From positions 2,732,001-2,796,000 of the forward strand of contig JAQFVV010006341.1 in NCBI GenBank assembly GCA_028023455.1: a stretch of 64,000 nt of DNA, written 5' to 3'. The position numbers and the translations under genes were made by a program. Shown here one piece after another: positions 57,861 through 64,000 of this stretch (within the stretch, counting starts at the first letter, position 1; each line of letters starts with the position of its first letter). The notes beneath the pieces are model-generated. The model was not told the DNA's origin. It worked only from the letters and a program-made list of their open reading frames with translations, and did no database searches. The stretch comes from Epiperipatus broadwayi (lineage: Eukaryota > Onychophora > Udeonychophora > Euonychophora > Peripatidae).

Positions 57861-59519
57861 ATTAGTGGAAATTAATTGTTTTTCTTTTATTCATTTAATA
57901 TCATTAACTAAAATACTAATTGATTGACTTATAGAACAGACATAAGCAAAAGTCAACATTATTTGGAATAATGAAGATTAAATAATGTTTTATAATTTGT
58001 TCTTTTTTTATAAAGTTGTAACAATAGGTTTTAGCTAGTGGAGGAAAACAATGCAGCATTCTTCATTTGTGGTTTAACAACAGAACTGTCAAGACATAAT
58101 AAAAAAAAGTCTTTTATTTTTTTAAAAAATATTCAGTGTTTAAAAAGCAAAGTAAATAGTAAGAATATGTATTTAAAATTTAATGTCAATATTTTAAAAT
58201 TAATATTAAAATCTTTATAATTTGGATAAAAGGAAACTAGAAATTTAAACTTTAATTTATAATTAGCAGGAATGAACTAGTGACTTAATTTATTCGGCAA
58301 GATTGAATTCGTTATTATAGAAATAATGCAAAGGAAATGTGAAACTACTAGAAGTTGACTTTTTTTTTTAAAAAGCTATTTTTATATATATTTAAGCCTC
58401 AATAAATGATAGTCAATTATAAAGGAATCATTACAATGTGTGTGGGGTAAAAAAACAATACCGGTGGCATTTCCAAACCTATCTTCAATGTCATTGTAAA
58501 ATCATCCATCAAAATGTCTATTTTTTCAAAACGCTGGTAAACATCAATCTTTAATGGAATTATATACATTCAGAAAAGAGCATTTGAATGTGTTTGTTTT
58601 AACCAAGAAGTTTGAATGTGTTTGTTTTAACCAAGCAGCATGAAATATATAGTTATCAACAGAGTTGGAGAAGAAGAACATTATACAGGGAGATTGACAT
58701 TTAAACTCTTAACTATGCTTGCTTTCCTCAAGATAAATATATTTGTTTTTGATTCACGTGATTATTATTATTTTTTTTTTGCTTTTATGTATTGTAATTT
58801 TTTTTTATTTTTTATTGTGTATTCGAGATTCATTTTCAAATTCGATCACCTGCAATTTAAAAGTGGAAGCAATGGATGGATAAATATCATATGTTGATGT
58901 ATTTTAAAAAAAGGGATCATAGTCAATTAATATATATAGGTTTTTTTTTTTTTTTAATAAAAGTAAATTTACAGATTCCTCAGGAAATTCAACATTGATC
59001 CCTCAAGGCGATCTTAAGTAAGGTTTTTATATATTTAATATTGAGGGCAAACTTTAGGACAAACAAAACTATATTATTTACTAATAAGTTTTAATAATAT
59101 TTATTTGTAATTTTTTTGTTTATTTCTGAGTGTACAATTAACCCACAGGGTGAATGGTCTTTTTCATATCTATCATTAGTTTTCACTATGACTTACACAC
59201 ATATAAATGAGAGTGGGGCTATATCTATATATTTTTTTTAAGAAAAAAATAGTTATAAATATATTTCCCCTAACCTAAAAATATCATTCTAATAATTACA
59301 TTAATGGGATAGTTTTTTATTTCATGTATATATTTAATGAATTATATAATTTTGTATATAATGTATTTCAAATTATTTTGTTTCTATTGTGTGAAGCCAT
59401 CAAATGATAGAAAACCATTCTTGATAACTGAATATTTATTTATTTTATTATTTTTTTGTTTGTAAATAATTATTATCTATGTTCTTAATAAATGTATTAA
59501 ATTGTTTAAACCAATCTGA

Positions 59520-59705
59520 TCTCTGTTTGATCATCATCATTAACATTGTGCATTTATATCACTAGATGTTTGATCATCACCATCATCATTGTGTATTTAG
59601 ATCATTAAAAGTTTCATCATCATCATTTTGAATTTACCCCATTAAAGGTTTGATGATGATCATCATCATTAGGTATTGCTCTTTTAAATAATTGATCATC
59701 ATCAG
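59520..59705. repeat. GATCATCATC-type tandem repeat
   Basis: Four to five diverged units of about 40-55 bases, each with TTTGATCATCA(T/C)CATCATT, a short AT-rich link and (A/G)ATCA(C/T)TA or CCATTAAA. One unit has the inverted word GATGATGATCATCATCATT, a perfect small palindrome near 59650. Confidence 0.7.
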
Positions 59706-61988
59706 TATATTTTTATATCTATGCTTGTATATAGGCATATTTGGCTAATAATTGAGTAAGTCCATCCCTGAAGAGAGCTGACTCCAAGAACTCCCTGAGT
59801 TTGAATTCTGTGGTGTAATGGGACCTAAAAAGGGAGATGTAATGGATATGAATTAGTCTAAGTCATATTGAAATATTGTAAATAAATTATGAGTTAGCAT
59901 ACTAAAAGTAGATGTGATTTGGAACTGGGCATTTCATTGTGACATCTTTGCATCCTATTCGAAGGCCTAGGTCTGACAGTAGTGAGATGCACTCCCTTTG
60001 TTATATGCCATTCCTGATTCAGTAATATTTGATGCACCCAAATGTGCTATTGAATCATAAATGTAGGATATGACTTGTTGATTGTTTGACACATAGTATT
60101 TAAATCATCCAACTATTGAGTCATATTCACATCACTACGGTTCCTTTATAATATATTATTTACAATTGCGTTTCCACTCATATATTTCTACATAATCTTA
60201 TTTGGTGATAGTTATTTTTTTCTTAACTACAGGTAATTTAATAAAGACTTAAGTATCTAAGAAATTGTTTTGTTTTTTCACAAAATTTTACAGAAACTGA
60301 AAATTATTATTATTTTCTTTTTACCTAGTGATGGATTTAGCAAAAATAATCTATAAATACATAGAAATATTATTATTAATTTTCTTTTATATGTACTTAT
60401 TTTTTTTTAAAAAGCTTTTAATAGTATCCAGAAATATATGATTGGAAATTTGTGTTTGACAAAAGTTTATGACATTTAGAGAAAGAAAATACAGCTTGAA
60501 GTTGACTAAATTACTAAAGATCATAGTTTTTCATTAGATTGCAGCTTCATATGATTATCATTTATAGATAGATTGCTGTGAGCAGTTTCTTTTGAAGCTT
60601 TTTGAATTATATATTATCAAAAAAAAAGTTTTGAATATTGGTGCTAATTAGAAATAGTTCTTAAATTTTACTTTAAGACAGTAAGAAAAATCAAATGTTT
60701 AAAGTTTAGAATAACAAGATGATGATAAAATATGTAGCTTTGTGTCAGATGTACAAATGTATACATGCTTGTCTTTAATTATGGCATGTTATTAATAATT
60801 TGTTATAGCTACTGCAATGGTTGCAAGTTTATTAAATGATTGTCTGATATATAAGAAACATTTTTTAAAAATTTGTTTTTATTGCAGCATTATACTCATA
60901 TTTTATTTTAGTACTATCTTTTTTTTGTTGTTTGAATATTGTACTAACAATAAAATGGATGCAACAAATTATTATTATTTTTTTCATCTGTTAATTGGTT
61001 TTTGTTTACCTAGTAAAGAAATTATGTTCACATATATAAGATACAATGTGAGATAATTATATTGGAAGACGTGAGTATTATGAGAGATATATCAAAGATA
61101 AAATTGAAGGGAATGAATTGATTGAATTATGATCAATCATAAAGAAGATGATTTTAATCAAGATAGATGATTAAAATCAAAACATTTTACTAGCATTGTC
61201 ATATCTCACCTTGCCTTCAAATAATGGACTAATCCAGATTCCATTCTATCTAAATTGGATTGAGCATTCATTGTCATGATTCTATGCATATACAGATAGA
61301 TAACGCATAGCCAATGGCAAGAATGGGCCAATAGGTGATGATGCTGTCTGAATCTAAATGTTTCCATTAAGGTTGGGGATTTGGCAATAAATAGCCAGTA
61401 TTTTTAAAAGTAGGTCAGAGAACTACTATTACAAAGCTGAGCACCGAATTTATGTTCTCCATACATGTTCTGCAGAGAACTACTACCATACTTGCATTGC
61501 AGTATGCACGTTCTGCAGAGAACTACTGTCTTAGAACTGAAGGACAATCTATGTTCTCTAGATAATTGCAGTTAAGCTAAATGGTTGCTGCAGTGAGGCA
61601 AGTCCACAATCAGGATTGGAAGCTGCTAGAACCAAACATGGCATGAGGCAAGATGTCATAGTACAGTCATTAGCATGCTGGTCAAAATATAATTGGAAGT
61701 GATAGGAAACTTATAAGGGCAATTGCTGTTTTTTTCATAGTTCACCCCAGAATTAAGAGCTATACTTTGCAACAGTAGCTGGTGGAGTATAGCCATTCTA
61801 AAGTATATTGTAAATATGAGTATATATTTGTTTAAATAGTTTATAATAAATATAATATTAGAAACGTATTTACATATGTTTGTATTTATATTTATATGAG
61901 TCGGAGATTATTAAGTTACATATATATAATCCAGACAAAACTCAACAATTATCAAATATTTATTTAGTTTTTTTTTATCGTTATATAG

Positions 61989-62120
61989 GAAACAATTACT
62001 TTTGTGAGTTCATCAAAATATAATCGTATAGTGCTTCATCAGCTATACGAAGATATAGGAGATAATGCATTTGCTTTATATCGAGTGCAGTCAAGAATGA
62101 AGCAAGGAATGGTAAAAAGG
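61989..62120 (+). CDS. POLRMT exon E
   Basis: Acceptor ATATAG, donor GTAAGA at 62121, 132 bases, 44 whole codons. The frame reads ETITFVSSSKYNRIVLHQLY, then EDIGDNAFALYRVQSRMKQG and MVKR. It continues exon D as in vertebrate POLRMT, where a short variable loop is followed by a TTLARELSARTF / RQRVSG segment: LHQLYEDIGDNAF and RVQSRMKQG take these places. It is the last part of the N-terminal domain seen; the following exons, including the catalytic palm, are not in the 1.9 kb that remain. The opposite-strand frame at 61996-62202 is its shadow. Confidence 0.87.
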
Positions 62121-62386
62121 GTAAGAAATGTAGATATAGTTCAGTACAGTAGAACCTGCATTTTATGTTACACTTATTTGAAAGCCTGACTATGCACAAC
62201 ATTGTTTACAAAGTTTATGTTTCCTTAAAAAAATCCAGAAAATTGCTGTCATCATCCCATCTTGAATTAGTTTTTTTTCTGTGAAAATTCTGGAATTCAG
62301 TCAAGAATTATTATTTGTACTACAAATAGATATTGATTTTTGGTAGTAGAACTTATATATTTTTATTTATTGGATGGAATAAATTA

Positions 62387-62517
62387 TATATCATGTTTAT
62401 AATAAAAGTATACATTTTTAAATTATTTTTGATTATATATTGGTTATAATTCTATATCATGTTTATAATAGAAGTATACATTTTTAAATTATTTTTGATT
62501 ATATATTGGTTATTGGC
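62387..62517. repeat. Tandem duplication, period 66 bp
   Basis: TATATCATGTTTATAATA starts at 62387 and again at 62453, each followed by AAGTATACATTTTTAAATTA and TTTTTGATTATATATTGGTT. Two almost identical copies just downstream of exon E. Confidence 0.85.
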
Positions 62518-62587
62518 AATCTTATAAACCTCTGTTTTATTTATCAGATATGTAATTGACATATACATTGAATTGTTATATATATAT

Positions 62588-62713
62588 ATAACAATAAAAA
62601 TAATGGTAATTAACTATTATATACAGTCTTTCAATCTGCAGAAGTATTTTTGCAGATTGAAAGACTATATATAATAGTTAATCACTGTTATATTTATTAT
62701 TTTTATTGTTATT
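62588..62713. repeat. Palindrome, arms about 53-60 bp
   Basis: TAACAATAAAAATAATGG, TTAACTATTATATA and AGTCTTTCAATCTGCA return in reverse complement after a 10-base loop (62641-62650) as TGCAGATTGAAAGACT, TATATAATAGTTAA and TATTTTTATTGTTA. A likely MITE; flanking TA repeats hide any target duplication. Confidence 0.75.
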
Positions 62714-62744
62714 ACAGTAGTTTTTAATTACTGGTCATTTTTAT

Positions 62745-64000
62745 TTGTTATATATATATATATATTGTAACCTCTTCACTCTACACCTATATCGCTTTAT
62801 GCACAAATAAATACCCAGGCACCAATTCTATAAATGATAGAATAAATTTATAATCTAGATTGCATCTATACTTATTGATAAGACTCTTATTGAATTATTA
62901 ATTTACAGCTTAGCTCAGTTGGGGGTTATAGGGTATCGTAGTTATCTAGAATGCAAATGGGATGAGAGTAGCATTTATAGGTAACAATTATATAGTGTTT
63001 ATTTAATTATATTATAAGCATTTACTAAGTTATCAAAAGGAAGCAATTTATGGATTAACTTAAATCATGATATATTCAATTCTCTCATCATCCAAGTACA
63101 TGCTAGACCAATCATGCCACTCATCTAATATGTTTGGGGATCACTGCAATAATAATCAATCTACTGGCATTCAATTTAGATTGAACAGCTATATCAATGT
63201 TTATTAAATGGTGAACTAATCTCAGGGCTCTGCTATAGGAACAACAAGTCAATCCTAATCTAATATGACTATTAATCAATGAGGACTATTGTGAAATTGA
63301 CATCTATTACAACAAAATAATGAATAGACAATGATAAGGATCGGGTACATTTTTATCTCACATCACTATCTATTTTAAACAAGGTAAAATTATATCTTGG
63401 CATTATACAAGGTTTGGATCTATTAATTCTGTATTGAAATAGATTGCATATACCATGAAATTGATAAATATTATAATTATATTGTGTTGAGCATATGTGT
63501 GTGTGGAAATGGTCAATCGAACGTATATGTTAAAATAATTAAGAGGGAATCTTACTTCAACAAAATATTTATTATAATACACTTTCTTTTATGACACATT
63601 GATGATGATTTAACAATAATTTACATTAAACACAGGTTTGATTAAATAACATTAAATTATATAATTTTGTACACTCAATATTTGAAGACGCTTCCTCCTA
63701 TTTATTATCTTAATTACATGTATCACTCTATTTGCTCATTTACCAATAATAAACAATAAAAAATTATACATTTACATTCCAGTGTTAATACATCTATTCT
63801 CACTTGTGCTTGTAATAAGCTAAGACAAACAGTACCAGAGAATCAACTGATGCTATAAAATTATTTCTGAATATCTGTAGGTTAATATTTGCTATATAAA
63901 TCTAAGTGACAGTTTTATTAATTTTTGCATTAGATAAAGTAAAATTTCCTAATTTAATACTATATTCATACCGGAGGATGAATTGCTAATAATGATAATA
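62745..64000. repeat. Interspersed repeat, family copy 2 (runs off the window)
   Basis: Counterpart of 7571-9600. It begins after a (TA)n block with TTGTAACCTCTTCAC, then AATAAATACCCAGGC, AATGATAGAATAAA, ACAGCTTAGCTCAG and GGGGGTTATAGGG, and later GTGTGTGGAAATGG. No conserved coding frame. No POLRMT exon is recognised in it. The right end is outside the window. Confidence 0.6.

Larger units (their letters stand above)
54178..61988 (+). other. POLRMT intron D-E (7.8 kb)
   Basis: GTAACT donor, TATATAG acceptor with a T-rich tract near 61970. Contains a tRNA-like relic, a 108-bp duplication near 57.7 kb, a 28-bp duplication near 58.6 kb, a GATCATCATC-type array near 59.6 kb and a repeated TTCTGCAGAGAACTACT near 61.47 and 61.51 kb. 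Otherwise featureless A+T-rich sequence; none of its short open frames looks coding. Confidence 0.7.

Noticed and set aside
58640-58897. 85-codon open frame in intron D-E
   Set aside because: Composition-driven Phe/Tyr-rich frame without domain, splice context or repeat relation.
1-64000. CRISPR array, bacterial operon or defence island
   Set aside because: Repeats are diverged minisatellites without regular spacers. Spliced exons, long introns and eukaryotic retroelements exclude a prokaryotic origin.

Overview
This window is nuclear DNA from an intron-rich, strongly A+T-rich animal genome, probably an invertebrate. There is no operon-like gene packing, exons are short with consensus splice sites, introns run to tens of kilobases, and much of the rest is mobile-element sequence (Penelope-like elements, non-LTR retrotransposons, a gag-bearing LTR-type element, piggyBac-type and other inverted-repeat elements, minisatellites). 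I cannot name the species from the sequence.

Host gene. The only host gene I can support is a partial mitochondrial RNA polymerase gene (POLRMT) on the + strand. Five consecutive exons (17474-17578, 23356-23490, 26518-26608, 54104-54177, 61989-62120) have AG/GT borders and compatible phases (0, 0, 1, 0), and they join into one 178-residue stretch. That stretch matches the N-terminal domain of the single-subunit, phage-type mitochondrial polymerase, upstream of its catalytic palm. Exons before and after are not seen; the 5' part and the catalytic part presumably lie outside the window or were not recognised.

Layout. 1-17.4 kb: presumed upstream intron or flank, with a minisatellite, a small palindromic element and a very large inverted repeat (arms at about 4.09-6.06 and 15.78-17.42 kb). 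That repeat encloses a decayed antisense LINE (about 11.6-15.3 kb) with bizarre C- and T-homopolymer tracts. 17.4-26.6 kb: three exons; the first intron carries a 2.2-kb inverted-repeat element that holds a tandem array, itself interrupted by a piggyBac-like element. 26.6-54.1 kb: one 27.5-kb intron that has absorbed a nest of retroelements. These are a three-copy Penelope-like element complex (30.19-37.59 kb, one copy with an intact 816-codon RT plus GIY-YIG ORF), an LTR-type element with an antisense gag and three separate nested insertions (37.86-45.62 kb), and a second, decayed Penelope-like element with an inverted 5' segment (about 45.7-48.0 kb). 54.1-64 kb: two more exons in mostly featureless intron, with a tRNA-like relic, small repeats and a second copy of a repeat also present at 7.6 kb.

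How it fits together. POLRMT transcribes the mitochondrial genome and makes replication primers. Here its gene is read through a long intron containing an apparently intact retroelement ORF on the opposite strand. Nothing resembles a bacterial-style defence system or biosynthetic cluster. The points of most interest are the structures of the Penelope-like elements (tandem, head-to-head and inverted copies, A13 flanks, a shared ribozyme-like 3' motif) and the nested insertions with readable target duplications.
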